Program-made: the position numbers and the translations under genes
The notes under the pieces: model-generated
What the model saw: the letters and a program-made list of their open reading frames with translations, nothing else
What the model was told of the DNA's origin: nothing
Databases searched by the model: none
Source: Diphasiastrum complanatum
Taxonomy: Eukaryota > Streptophyta > Lycopodiopsida > Lycopodiales > Lycopodiaceae
Reading direction: 5' to 3'
Assembly: GCA_029204225.1 (NCBI GenBank)
Contig: CM055100.1
Span: forward strand, 10,886,769-10,950,768
DNA length: 64,000 bases
Part shown: positions 43,981-55,928 of the stretch, piece by piece
Layout of the letters: every line of letters begins with the position of its first letter
How positions within the stretch are numbered: position 1 is the stretch's first letter

Positions 43981-44374
43981 GTCATTATCTCATGACCAAG
44001 TTAAAGTAGGTCCCCATGGTCTTAAAACATAGACCGCGATTCATCTTTCCAAAGCTGAGGGCATTAAAGGGAGCGTAGAAGGGTCCTCTAAAGTCACTAT
44101 TCAACTAAGCACTCTCCTTAGCCTCCTTTATGAATTCTAGAAGTGAGCACTCCCTCTTTTACAGATTCTAGAAGCGCATCTACACTTGTCAACTACCGGT
44201 CACTATCTCATGAACAGGTGAAAGTAGTCCCCATGGTCTTAAAACATAGACCACGATATGCTTCATCTTCCAGAGGTGAGGGCATTAGGGGGAGCCTAGA
44301 AGGGTCCTCTGGGCATTAGGGGAAGCATAGAAGGGTCCTCTAAAGTCACTATTCCACTGAGCACTCTTCCTCGG
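43981..44374. repeat. Direct duplication with a nested 31-bp tandem
   Basis: Copy 1 (43981-44120) and copy 2 (44199-44374) share the sequence from TCTCATGA through CCCCATGGTCTTAAAACAT to AGCACTCT. Copy 2 is longer because GGGCATTAGGGG...GGTCCTCT (31 bp) is present twice in tandem, at 44280-44310 and 44311-44341. The spacer contains two ATTCTAGAAG motifs. Confidence 0.8.
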
Positions 44375-45240
44375 CACTTTCATGGGTAAATGACGTTGCC
44401 GCAGACATGGAAGTTTTATGGCCATGGAATGCTCTCACTTGGCCTTAAGCCCAGCAGCAGAATGTTCATGACCGTGCGACCTAGTGGTCCCACGCTGGAG
44501 CGTGACCACCATGGGAGCGTATCCGTAGTGAATGTGACTACTCGTAGTTGGAACCTCGGGTTATCTGGGGTGAGTGAGAGCTAACGCGAGGGTTGGCTAT
44601 GGCGGAAGCAGTTATGGACTCTTAGTCTCTACTACTCACTGATAAGCTTCGTCAGCTAGCTAGCGATTCTGGCAATTCTTGCTCAAATTTTGCTAGATGC
44701 ATGCCGAATTTTCTAGTCGGAAACGATTTTGGAATTTGGGATCCAGTAGCTAATTGTCGTACTGACTCATCACACAGCTAATTGCTGCTTTTGTTGATCA
44801 GAAATTTTCTCGAATCCGTTCATACTTTATTGTGATCAATGTGATCCGCCTTGCCCTTAATGATTACTCGTCTTCACCTGTCATTGAACTTTGAAGAATT
44901 GCCGTTTCTGTGCTGCCAGGCTTTATCTGATGATATTTTTGGGCTGGATTTGCGTGGAATTTCACGAGAAACGCTGCAATTAATCCTAGCTGTAGCGTGA
45001 TAAAGGTCTGTTTGCTCCTTCTGGAACCTGCAAGAACGTATTTGTGGTAAAAAGCTAAGTATGGAAGGTCCCGATCACATACATAGCAATGCAACAGGGA
45101 TGAAATGCTTACTTCAAGAATAAGCGAGAGAAACGTAGATAGTTTTCGATATGACTGAAGTTTTCGTCAAGCAAACTTTCGATGATTTGCAATTGTGGCT
45201 GAGAGCTGGTAGGGAAGGTTTTTAATAAGGCGGAACAGCT
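44375..45240 (+). promoter_or_regulatory. Upstream region and leader of the APRR2-like gene
   Basis: This is the likely promoter and 5' untranslated region. No clear TATA box is chosen. GC-richer sequence at 44390-44640 is compatible with a leader. ATG codons precede the chosen start (for example 45150), but only the ATG at 45241 opens the conserved receiver-like domain. Confidence 0.3.
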
Positions 45241-48200
45241 ATGCATCCCTCAAGCGATGAAATACCCGAGTGGAAAGACTTCCCTAACGGACTGAGCGTG
45301 CTTCTCGTAGATGGGGATGTTAATGCTCTTTATGAAATCAGTGAAAAGCTAAGAAGTTACCATTTCACAGGTGTGTTTTTTAAGCCTTTTGAAGTATACT
45401 TGTATCTCTGAGTGATCTGCAGGTTTAAAACGATCCGCAGCTGCCTGCCGGTTTTTTTCTCGAATAAAGTTTCAGTGGAGATTTACACGGTAAAGGTAGA
45501 TGTAGATATGTAGGTTAGTAAATAGTGATGGATAAAGACAGTATACCTCATTTCAGGCTCTCTCTCACTAACTTACGTAGTTCCTGATGCAAAAACGACA
45601 ATGGATACTCATGAAACGCTCTAAACCTTGACTGAGTTCTTCGATTATTTAAAAACTATTGCATTGAATAAATTGAGCTGTGTATACTTGAAGCTTTGTT
45701 GCTCAGTGATTTTGTGCTCTCATAATCTGCCTTGAATGATTGGAAACAGTGACCACGTTCTCCGAAGTAGATGATGCTGTCGCGGCAATCAAAAGTCATG
45801 GTACCGTGTTTCATGTGGCCTTGGTTGAGGTTAGCTCTTTCAACTCAGTTCAGTTCTGGGCTCCTGAATGTCAGCTAGTCATGCCAGCAGGCACTACAGC
45901 GTTTTTAGATCTAAAATTCTGAATTATCTACAGTGACTAGGGTTCAGTAAGGCGTTTGCTGATGCTCATTTTGAATGGACGGGTGCAGGCAAATATTAAT
46001 AATGATGTAAATGGATTTAGAATCCTAGACGCAACAAAATGCTTGCCAATCATCAGTAAGACGACTAGAACTTTGACTTTGATTTATATTGCTATCAGAA
46101 AACTATATATTTATTGAGGAAAATAAGACGACTAGAACTTTTGACTTTGATTTATATTGCTCTCAGAAAACTATGGACTAAGGGTGAAGAAAAATTAATA
46201 TTGAAATTTTGAAAGTACGAAAGGAAATAGAAGTTTGTGTTGCTATATTTATTGAGGAAAACTGTTTGGAGAGCAGCTCGCTTCGAAATTACTTGCAAGC
46301 ATTATCACCTTGAAACATTGCTGCATCTTTAGTTTTTTGAAATTGAGCACTAATAAAAAAGATCAGCTCATCCTGTTTTATCTTGGTTTGATATCGCTAA
46401 CAAATCTAGGTTTCCATGTGCCTTGAAGTGACAATAGAATCAGAGAACATTGCCATCATGATGCAGGGTATAGCGGTATGCCATTTGACTCTACATCATT
46501 CTAAGTATTTGACTTAACTTTCTCCTATTTGAAAACACCTTGGTTTATATCCAGAAGCAGTTTGTCATGGATTAAGTGAAGACATTGCAAGTTTGATTCT
46601 CTTCCAGTCCTACAGTTCTCACTCTAATGGCATGCCACAGCTTGGGGCAGCAGATTTTTGGGTGAAACCTCTGACAGAAGAGAAACTTAGAAACGTCTGG
46701 CAACATGTGGTACGAAAGGTATACAACGACCATGCCAATTTTTTGCTACAGCTTATTTGGAATTTGCAGAATATTGACTGTTCTATGTTACATATAGGAA
46801 TTGTCCTATCAAAGAAAAACTTCAAAGATTTGCACACTTCAAAGCAACCAATGAAGGCGGCAATAAAACCACTTATCTGGGATTAATTTGAGATCATATG
46901 CGTTGTTGTCTATAGATGCATATTATGAATGACTTGGATGATTTATTCCCTTCACTGGCTTGTTGGAGTTAAAACCCTCCACCGAGTGTTAACTCCCTCT
47001 AGGTCCTTATTGTTGGCTTCTGCTCTTTTAGCAATATGGTTACGAGGCAAACCTATGTCTGTAAGTTTAATTTGGCAAATTTCCTCGTAATGTACAATCA
47101 CTATCTCTTGCAAGTGTGCAGGTAGTGAGCAGTGAGGATGACGTGCTGCTGGAATCCTTAAAATCGGTTAGAGGGGCATTGGACACGATACTGCATTCAA
47201 CATCACTCTGGGGTGTACCAAAGATTGAGTCCTCAGGAAATGATGTCAAACTTGCAGCTGTAGAAGTCTCAACCAAGAAGTTGGCTGTTTCCGAGGAGGA
47301 GCCTCTCGGAGCTACGTCTCAATCCTCTACAATGCTTCCTTATGCAGAAGTAGGGAGGATTAGGACAGATTTAGGAAAGGTTTCTCCATACGATCAGAAC
47401 ATGTGGGTAAAAGTTGAAAAGGAAGACTTGCTATCAAATTCTCTTGGATCAGTAGGCATGTCTCACACCGATATAGAATTAGAAGATCGAGCTAGCATCA
47501 AGATGGAATTTGATGACAGCATGGATGATGTTACCATAAGCACTGGAAGTGTTGTCTATGGAGGTAATGGTCACGAGGTTGAGCTTGGTGCTAGTGTTCC
47601 ATCCCCATTTTCTACTTCTGCTCAAGATATCAACTTGGATGAATCACTAAATTCAGGTGAAGTTCACGACGGTAACTGTGGTCTGGAAAATAATATGTCT
47701 TTAGCACAAGTTTCAAAAGTAGCAGATAACAGCAGTGCAATAGATATTGGAGTGCCATCAATCACAGCGTTGAACTATGATAGCAGGGCATCTTACACAG
47801 ACTACAGAAGGAATGACCAAAACACATCTGAGCAAGTTGACCAAGGAAACAAGTCAGTAACAACAAGGAAAAAGGTGTGATTCTCATCTTTTGATTTTAA
47901 TGTTTGTTTAGACCTTGTATAACCTATCTCTGGGGCAAGAGGCCGATAGGTAGTAGGGAGGGGCTCAATTTACAGTGGTGAGGCATGCCTTTTGATGTTT
48001 TCTGCAGGTAGATTGGACACCGGAGCTACACCGCTTATTTGTGCAAGCAGTTGAGCAACTCGGCGTGGAAAGGGCCATCCCATCCAAAATATTGGAGGTT
48101 ATGGGAGTGAAATGTTTAACGCGACATAACATAGCTAGTCATTTGCAGGTTGACTTTATTTGGTTTGAAGTAGATTGCAGTGATGAACTCGTGCTAGGTC

Positions 48201-49776
48201 TGGTGCATGTACTGCAAAATATAGTTGGTGGTGTAATTTCAAAACAAGCGGTTTCTAGCATAGAGTGTGCTTGTCCCGTGTATAGGTGCTTCTTATCTAT
48301 CAAAGCTTCTGGAGTATATGCCACAACGTGAACAATTTTTTCTGTAGCTTGTGCAGAGACCTCTTATGAGCTTCGTATATGACCTATTATACAATTCGGA
48401 GATGGAAAAATCTGCCTGCATCATTGAAGATTTTTATTATGCATGGTAGTAAAATCAATGTGCAATGCTTGATTGTTTTGCAGAAGTACCGCTCTCATCG
48501 AAAGCACATTCACTTAGCACGAGACGCTGGCACAGCTTGGAATCAGAGACAAGTTCATGACACTAGTTCTTTGTCGAAGCCCAGGCTGGGTTCAAGTCAT
48601 GGGACTCCTTTGCCCATTCAACCACGACTTCTGCCTGGATATCAGGGCATTCCTTGTCTTACATCTGGCAATCCTTTTGTGGCTCATTTACATGTATGGG
48701 GTCATCCTGTGATGGACCAATCTTCTGGACACGTGGTGCACCAGCCACTTTTAGGAACTTCCTTAACTTGGCAAGGAGCACACGGATCCTATTTGCAGCA
48801 ACCAGTGGTAATCTAGCTGAACCATTAATTAGGCTCTGTGATAAATGGTTCAGTGAAGTAGATGGTATTTGCTATCGTTGAAGTTCAATGAAGTAGCTGA
48901 ATGGCTTATTGTGGTCCAATTGACAATTCTTGCTTGTACAGATTTGTGCTCCTGGAATGCCCTATTATTTTCCAGCCATGGTAATAGGATATGATCCACT
49001 TCCCTGCATCTTTTGATTGGCATTGTTTTGTAATGAGCAAAGTACGGATCTGTATAAAAACAGTAACGTTTATTTTCAGACGCTGCCCCCAACGTCAGGG
49101 CCCTCCATGGAACAAGTGCTGAATTTAATGCCGACTGCAGACAAATCCATTCCTACTATTTCGGTACCTTCTGCAACTGAATCAGATGGAATTATGGATT
49201 TTGAGGCCGTCTCTGCTAGCCATAGAAGACCTTCAGAATTCCATCCAGTAAGTGTTAAGAGTAGAGCTAACTTCTAAGAGTTGTAGTAACTGGTTTTGTT
49301 AGCATCCTAGAAAACAATAGTCTTGTGAATTTTGGAGGAGCTTATTTCTCAACTGGACTGAGGGTGCAGGCAGGGCCCCACCTCATTTACTGATCCATGA
49401 GTCTTGAAATATCACATCATACATCATAATCAGGGGATGAATGATTTGGCATCCTTGGATGAGGATGGGCCCTACCTGCACCCTCAGTCTAGATGATGAA
49501 TACACTCCACTGTCACTTTTAGGCCTGACACCATGCCTAAATGCATAGTCCAGGCCAGTTCTGATGCTGCTAGGGTTCTGCATACACGTATATCTATTCT
49601 AGTCAATGATCGCTACGTTGTTGCAGTCGAAACAAATTGTGGATGCTGCTATAAGCGAAGCTCTCTCAAATCCTTCTTTGCCTTTACCGCTGGGTTTAAA
49701 ATCGCCTTCAATTGAGAGTGTGATGGCTGAGCTTCAACAAGAAGGACTTGATATGGTTCGACTGATACCTTCATAA
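45241..49776 (+). CDS. APRR2: APRR2-like pseudo-response regulator with GARP Myb domain
   Basis: Eleven coding exons by eye: 45241-45370, 45750-45829, 45989-46055, 46417-46475, 46641-46718, 47122-47874, 48008-48148, 48484-48807, 48942-48980, 49080-49247 and 49627-49776, giving about 662 residues. The receiver-like domain (residues 1-138) opens [17 protein letters not shown] and contains HVALVE, where Glu replaces the phosphorylated Asp, and FWVKPL with the conserved Lys, so it is a pseudo-receiver. A long acidic, unstructured linker is encoded by exon 6. The GARP domain starts [19 protein letters not shown], runs through [11 protein letters not shown] and, after the conserved intron, [10 protein letters not shown]. 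The C-terminus has [20 protein letters not shown], typical of APRR2 proteins. The family comprises nuclear transcription factors related to GLK, tied to chloroplast and pigment development. One problem: exon 4 must begin at 46417 to keep frame, but the preceding bases are TTTCCA, not AG; the nearest AG (46408-46409) shifts the frame into an early stop. All other junctions are canonical and in phase. Confidence 0.88.
46057..46174 (+). repeat. Tandem duplication in APRR2 intron 3
   Basis: A 50-bp block beginning TAAGACGACTAGAACTTT (46057-46106) recurs with few changes at 46124-46174. The first copy starts inside the intron's 5' splice site (GTAAGACG); the second reads ATAAGACG and lacks the GT. 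A shorter echo, ATATTTATTGAGGAAAA, occurs at 46104-46123 and again near 46243. Confidence 0.8.
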
Positions 49777-51997
49777 GGTGAACCAATCAGAGTGACATCA
49801 AGTCTCCATCATTTCTGCACATTTGGATTTTGGAAATTTGCAAAGTTAAAGTCACGTGCAACATATATTTGTTGACACAATCATGATTTTAGGTTTTTCA
49901 TCTGATTGTAATAGCTGATTTTCTCAAGGGTTTCTTTCAGGGTCGGAATGGTGCAGCAAACTTGACAGCATGTACAAGGATTTCCAATATTATTAAGTAA
50001 CCAGAGCACAGAGGCTGGAAGAGAACACCATTAGCTAAAGTCAAACCTAAAGTCAAACATCAATGGTTTTGTATTCCCAAACATCGGACAAAGAGCTGAG
50101 AGACTAGTCGATACTTGCAAGAGGAAGCTTAAATAAAATATTCAACTTTTTTCAAAAGGTGCACAAAGGCCATAGACATGCGTTTGCTCTTGTAAGCAAA
50201 TTTAATTCCGCGAGCTACCTTCTGCACAAAATTACAGATCTTGCTGGAGAAGATTCAGCTGCCATTACCAGTGCAAGTTTATTCATTTGAGGGGCTGTAT
50301 CCTATTTACTTATCTGCCGAATTAAGGTATTTTACCCTGCCAAACACTGAAAGAAACGTTTATACGGGCTACACTACCAACTTCAGTTTTGATTAACATG
50401 ACAATCACATGCTTTGTGGGATGAAAGCTAGATTCTTGGGCAGCCAATAACTGGAATGAAACCAATTTCAAAGATAAATCCAGATCCTTGCAAAGATGAA
50501 AGTATTACTGTAGTTTAACTTTTTATGGCACTCACTTTTTAACATAGGTCATGACTCATAAGTATTTTATTTAAATGTTAAAGAGGCAATTGGCTGATGT
50601 ATCTGCCCATGCATGGGACGGGAATTAAACCTGGGTGGGTGAGCCCAAGCCCAAGCCCAAGCACACCACAACACACTATGAGTATTCATTTAATATAAGA
50701 CCACATATTTCCTTCCAAACTTGGAAGTTGCATGTTGGATTGTTTCATGTACTTGAGTCCTGGGTGCTTTGCTTTTCAAAAAACCATCCGCTTTTCGAGT
50801 CATTCATTCATATGATTACTCTCAAGAAGTTTATTGGAGCATCATCAGTTTTAAAAAAATTATTCTTTCTTCAAATTCTCTAGATTCCAATTGTTTGCAG
50901 CAGGCTCAAATCCTTGGTCCAGATACAGATCAGTAAGAGAAGTTATGAGTTGCTTCACAATCTGCACCTGCCTTGAATGAAAGAGATCTACTCTTCTAAC
51001 TTGGAAGCTTTTAGCTATTTTAGTCTTCAGCCAATGACAATTGCTTAGCTAGGCTTAAGATCTTCAACCTTAATTACATTTTTGGGATTACAAACTTCAG
51101 GTTGACTTCAGAATCTATATATATCATGGTTGCGAGCGAATCATGATTCGCGGCAGCAAAGCGCTGACAAATTTTTTTTCTTTTTCCTTCAAACAACCCG
51201 TAATGGCCCATTATCGTGTACCTAGGGAGAGTGAAAAAAATGCATAGGGAGAGCAGATGAAGGCGGATCATCATGTGTGAGCATTCGGCTTCCATCTATC
51301 CAAAGGCAGTGCTCACAGGCTTTCGGGATCATAGATGAGAGAAGGGATTTTTGGTAAGCAAACTTCATTTTTTTAATGTGTTTAGATTTGGCTATAGGCA
51401 ACGAAATCTCTTGGTTTTTGGTTGTAAACCACCATTTTCCATGCCCACAATAAGTCTATCACGTCAATTTCAGTCATTACGGCACGTCTAGCAAGATTTG
51501 AACGACGACCTTAATTCCATGTGTTTTCTGGCTGGTTTGATGAACTAGCCTAGAGGCATCTGATTGAGGTGATGTTTTGGCCTACACCACGTTTCTAAAT
51601 GCCTACAAAGATCCCTATGAAGTTCGTTTCGTTTGTTTTCGTTTGCACCAGAAGCTTCCAAACCCTAAATCGAAAATCCCATGTATTTTTTGCCCTCATT
51701 ATGCTATGATCTTGAGGCATTCGATTCTCTGATGCGTTTAGGAGCTACATAGTGTTTCTTCATGCTTGCCAAAATGTTTGTGTTGTTCATTGTAATAAAT
51801 AGTAGGGTTTCGGATGTTTTCAAGTTGATTCTAGCTGTTAAACACAATTTTTTAGGGCTTTCTTTCGATGCTTTCTTGTTACAATTGTTTTGGCCAATTC
51901 AATGCTATATAACACTCATGCAAATGTTTAGTTTTGGGCATTGCATTAAACATTTTGTTGTTTGTTTCTTTTGTAGGATCGATCTCTTGTTAAAACC
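49777..51997. other. 3' flank of the APRR2-like gene and unassigned DNA
   Basis: The first part is probably the 3' untranslated region; an AATAAA signal lies at 50132-50137. Short GCCCAAGCCCAAGCCCAAG repeats occur at 50642-50661. Nothing else is recognised up to 51997. Confidence 0.45.
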
Positions 51998-52294
51998 ATG
52001 TATGTCGTTGGTAGGGGCATTTGGGCTGAGGTTGAGCTCACAGAGAGGGATCGGGTACCCACAGATGGATATACCTATATTGTGGCAGGATCTTCACTTA
52101 GACTCAGAGGGCCAGATTGGCGAGGGATGGGCATATATGCCTGTCCTAGTATTTTTGATGAGGATGTGAAAAGGCTTATGGACATGTATGAGCCCGATGG
52201 TACCTGCATAAAGCCAATCAGACCCGTAGATACCTTTGTTCGAGGGTTAGTATCAGTGGCAAGGCCTAGCACATCAGTGCAGGCACAAGTGTAG
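51998..52294 (+). CDS. Unidentified open frame, 98 codons
   Basis: MYVVGRGIWAEVELTERDRV..., containing DGYTYIVAGSSLRLRG and FDEDVKRLMDMYEPDG. A possible splice acceptor TTTTGTAG precedes it at about 51969-51976. Composition is protein-like and GC-richer than the surroundings. I do not recognise a family. A proline/glutamine-rich, frame-broken stretch follows, and then the hAT-like scrap at 52.6 kb, so it may be the N-terminal part of a decayed transposon gene. Confidence 0.35.
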   Translation: MYVVGRGIWAEVELTERDRVPTDGYTYIVAGSSLRLRGPDWRGMGIYACPSIFDEDVKRLMDMYEPDGTCIKPIRPVDTFVRGLVSVARPSTSVQAQV

Positions 52295-52632
52295 GAGCAG
52301 ACACATTACGAGCAGATGGTGGTTTGGAGCCAATACATTGTCCAGGTTTAGCTCCTCCAGTTCCAGCTACAACAGCAAGGCCTAGTTTAGTGGCAGGCCT
52401 TTCCCATCCCACATCGTTGTCAGCAGTAGAACCACCATGTGCCACAACAGATTCTGCCAGAGGAGGGGGGTAGATCCAGCACCTGATGCTCCAAGGTCAG
52501 ACACACCGACAAATCACCCAACATCTACCACATCCACACCTGCTGCTAGACTACGGACACCTCATGTGCAGCAGAGGCCAATTAGGCCGAGGTCGCAGTA
52601 GACATTGGAGCATTCTTGGTAGCAGAGAGAGC

Positions 52633-52785
52633 TGCATGTACAATGTACTAGACAGGTCGGTTGGTTTTTCTATGAGTGTGGCATTTCCTTTGTCATTGCT
52701 AACACTTGGGCTTTCATAGAGCTTATGAGGTTGCTTGCATTAGTGGATGCTAGTTGGGGCCAATTATCCACATTAATGGAATGAA
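52633..52785 (+). pseudogene. Possible hAT transposase fragment
   Basis: About 50 codons ending in a TGA: TRQVGWFFYECGISFVIANT followed by WAFIELMRLLALVDASWGQL. The pattern WFFYxCGIxFxxANTxAFxxM resembles the start of the DUF659-type domain in plant hAT transposases. Upstream 52310-52630 is Pro/Gln/Ser-rich in broken frames. No catalytic domain, C-terminal dimerisation domain or terminal inverted repeats are seen. Confidence 0.45.
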
Positions 52786-53306
52786 TGCTTCCATCAAATG
52801 AAGGACTAACGTATTCAAATAGTCGTTAATTAATAAAAGTATGGCTTTGTCGAGTAGCGACTTTCCACCATTAGTTGTTAGCTTGGTCTATAGATAAGTG
52901 CTCCATATCAAGTGCACGATTCTTCATATCATGTATTTTCATTAAATGTGTTTCATACATGTAATTAGGAACAAACGACTTGAGAACATTTTTGATAGGG
53001 GTTTGAAGACATTCCACATAGAAGTTCAAATATGTCTTATAGTTAAGTTTTGTCTTTGAAATCAATTCCTAACATTGCTTATTGAATTATTGTACAGATC
53101 CAATATGTGTGAGACAAAAATGATTGTCTGTAAAAATTTTGTGAGAGACAAAAATGATTGTTTATAAAATTTCAAAACATTATTAATGCATGTAATTTTG
53201 AATTTGTTCCAAAGTTTCATGATTACTCTAGCACACTCTAGAATTGATGGTGCCTCCAAATCACGCACTAGAATTGGCTTATCCTCCAAAGATAGCCGAC
53301 AACAAA
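52786..53306 (-). other. Leader or decayed gag of an antisense copia-type element
   Basis: It lies immediately downstream (leftward) of the antisense primer site at 53307-53318. Minus-strand frames at 53062-53319 and 52871-53065 are open but carry no recognised gag motif. A short near-repeat (CAATCATTTTTGTCTC, twice on the minus strand around 53105-53165) is present. Called from position only. Confidence 0.35.
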
Positions 53307-53318
53307 GCCATGATACCA
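53307..53318 (-). other. Primer-binding site, antisense, two mismatches
   Basis: The minus strand reads TGGTATCATGGC, close to the initiator-Met site TGGTATCAGAGC, directly after TTTTTTCACA. Confidence 0.55.
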
Positions 53319-53900
53319 TGTGAAAAAATTAGATCCAAATGACCTAATTTTGCCCTTTGATCTTTAGCTAATTTGGAGAGCACTTCTAGCTTCACTACCA
53401 ATATAAAAATCATGCATCAACTACACATAGAAGATGAAAACTCAATAAAAACTTGTCATAAACACTTAGATATCATATTCTATTGTCTATGTCCATAGAA
53501 AATCCATACAATAGCAGTACACACATGTGTGGATTCATATACATAAGAAAATCAACGTTCTACACACAAAAATTCACTATATCACCATCAAGATGCAAGA
53601 AATTGATGTAGAAACCCAAAGAGATATCTTTCATAAGAATGAATGAGGTGGAGAGATGAATTTCTCCCATGGTTGTATGCCTATTTATAACAACCTCTTG
53701 AACATTTACATGATTTTGCCTAAGCTTATCAACTTATGGAAGTTTCTAGATACTTGCCAAAAACCAATATCTCTCCTAACCAGTTAGAGTAGATCAAAAT
53801 CCGACTAAATATACCTATATACTTACTAAAAATAATGAGGATACTATATTTAACTATTTCTAAGTTGTTATGTACAATTGGCCTCAATATGCCAAATAAT
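53319..53900 (-). repeat. Probable antisense 5' LTR, outer end unclear
   Basis: On the minus strand it ends TTTTTTCACA before the primer site. A TATA-like GTTATAAATAGGCA (minus) lies at about 53684-53700. It is noncoding. The outer boundary cannot be placed by eye and is only approximate. Confidence 0.45.
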
Positions 53901-55039
53901 AAATGACAAAACTAGTTGATTTTCTTCTTATTAACTTCCACTTACCTTCATAACTTTTCAATGTGATCTTGGATTCCAATGCAGTAAAAAGCAAAAGTGC
54001 TCACGACAATCTGAGTGTTAGAATAAAGAAATAACTAATTTTGATTCAATGTATGTTGGAGTGTTTGTGGATCCCAAGGCAACCCTAATCCTAGTTAATA
54101 AGTGAGAGGAATTTGGAACCCTACGTGTGTAAGTCCAACCCGGTGATCACATAGAGATTTGATTAGTTGAAAGTCAATAAAAGGACTTTAGGCCTTTTTG
54201 TGGGACTTTTAATATCGCAGGGCCTAAATGTCAAGTTAGTGAATAAAGTTGGGTTTCTCTCCAATTTGAATAGTTCTCACTCTTTTTTTAAATTTTAATA
54301 ATTAGGGAGGCAGAAATAGACCAATAGAATTCAGAGGCCAGGGTCCTCCTCTCTATTAGAAAAAGGGACCAACTCGAGTTTCCTACACATGTACATATCT
54401 TCATTTCAATAAAGCAGATTGGTTCTCTTGTGAAGTGGATTTATGAATGTCCTTGCTCTCTATCACTTTTCCTCCATCTCTCATGCTTTTATTGTGTTTG
54501 CTAATTGTTGGATCTGATTGTTATTGGGATTGCATGTTTTTATACTTTTTATGAGAGAAAGGGAGAGAAAGAAAGAGTAAGCTATCTTCATTGTGGATCT
54601 TAGTGTTAATGATTGTAGTGTTAATGCTTAGTATTAATGGATGTTAGAGTTAGATCTGGATCTTCCATTCATGCTAAAATTTGAAATATGTTATCGCTCT
54701 CATGGGAACGAATCTACGCGTGACAACTAACTTCATCTCCTTGATGCTAGATTGATTAGATCTTGGGTTGAGGATAGGCAAGGAAAGAAACCCACTACAA
54801 TGTGCCTTGAAACATAGTAGGAAATTAATATGCCATGACTTAAATAGAAAATTTAAAAAGCATTGTAAAATCAAGTTACTTGCAAAAATAAATAAGTTTG
54901 AGAGATGAGCCAATAATCAGTTGTCACTTTAACTCTCTGAATCAAACTATATGGGAGTCAAATCCTTTGTACTATGTGTTTTCCAATTTCATTTTATCAA
55001 TTAAGAAATTGATTTTCTTCCTCCAATGCTTGTGAATGT

Positions 55040-55042
<3 letters not shown>
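53901..55042. other. Unassigned AT-rich interval
   Basis: No gene, RNA or element is recognised; purine-rich GAGAGAAAGGGAGAGAAAG occurs near 54553. Confidence 0.5.

Positions 55043-55084
<42 letters not shown>
55043..55084. repeat. (GA)n microsatellite
   Basis: About 21 GA units, the shortest of the window's large GA tracts. Confidence 0.95.
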
Positions 55085-55087
<3 letters not shown>

Positions 55088-55294
55088 GTGAGATGAGTGT
55101 TATGATTATTGCTTGATGCTTTATTTTCTATTATTCATGTATGATGTCTAGATCGCTATCATGTGTAGTATCTCCCCTTGCTAGTTTAGACCCATCTTGC
55201 AGGTTCATCCACCATTGACAAGCTATGTAGGTCAAAACGAACCAAGTGATGGATTTTAGCATAGGAAGATTATTTTGCTACTTGTCCTTCCTTT

Positions 55295-55920
55295 TGTTGA
55301 AATTCACACGTGTGGCCATGGGAGTGCCCTAAGGTGTGATTATGATCTCTTAAGACTTGGTGATTGCACAAAGATCAAACATAGGTTAATAATCAAGATC
55401 TATCTCAAAAAACTAAGGCAAGAGCAACGTTTGGAGACTTGTCAGATAAAAAACCAAGTGTGGAAAAGCCTTGCTCTCGGATAGAGAGAGAAACCAACTA
55501 TCAAGCCTCGTGTAGAGAGAATGCCAATATGACTCAAAATGTTGTATCTCACATTAACTCCACAAAACATAACTACAAATGAACCTAGCATGTCTTTTAA
55601 TAGGATTTCGAGGTAGAGGATGCTTGATTCTCATTGGACCCCTTTTTCTCCTCCTCTAGATGTGATTGATTGAGTGACTTATGAGTCTTCAAATTTGATT
55701 GGACCATTTTGATAGAAATCTCACTTTTGATTGGTCACTAGATCTCATGCGAACACATAGGAGTGAGTCACTCATCCAACCTAATTAAGACACTTGTAGC
55801 AAGTCTAACTAGCTCGAGCCACATCACAAATTTGCCTAATCATGGAATTACAAGTGTACTTGTTGGAATTGCCTCCTAAGCCAAAATTGGCCCTATCACC
55901 TACTCACACATAGATGGACA
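55295..55920 (-). repeat. Antisense copia-type LTR
   Basis: Read on the minus strand, the terminal part resembles the LTR ends at 39577 and 58554: CTCTTGCCTTAG about 150 bp from the end, a GTGCAATCACA block, then CCACACGTGTGAA close to the end at about 55295. The bases beyond the end are not a primer site, so this is a solo or 3' LTR. GATTGGACC-type motifs near 55640-55750 echo the 32-bp units of the 38.97 kb LTR. Its outer end abuts the truncated integrase at 55929. Confidence 0.6.
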
Positions 55921-55928
55921 TAAAAAAA

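Noticed and set aside
45750-45922. Continuation of APRR2 exon 2 to the stop at 45920
   Set aside because: The conserved domain continues after an in-phase intron (GT at 45830, AG at 45987-45988), so the extension is intron read-through.
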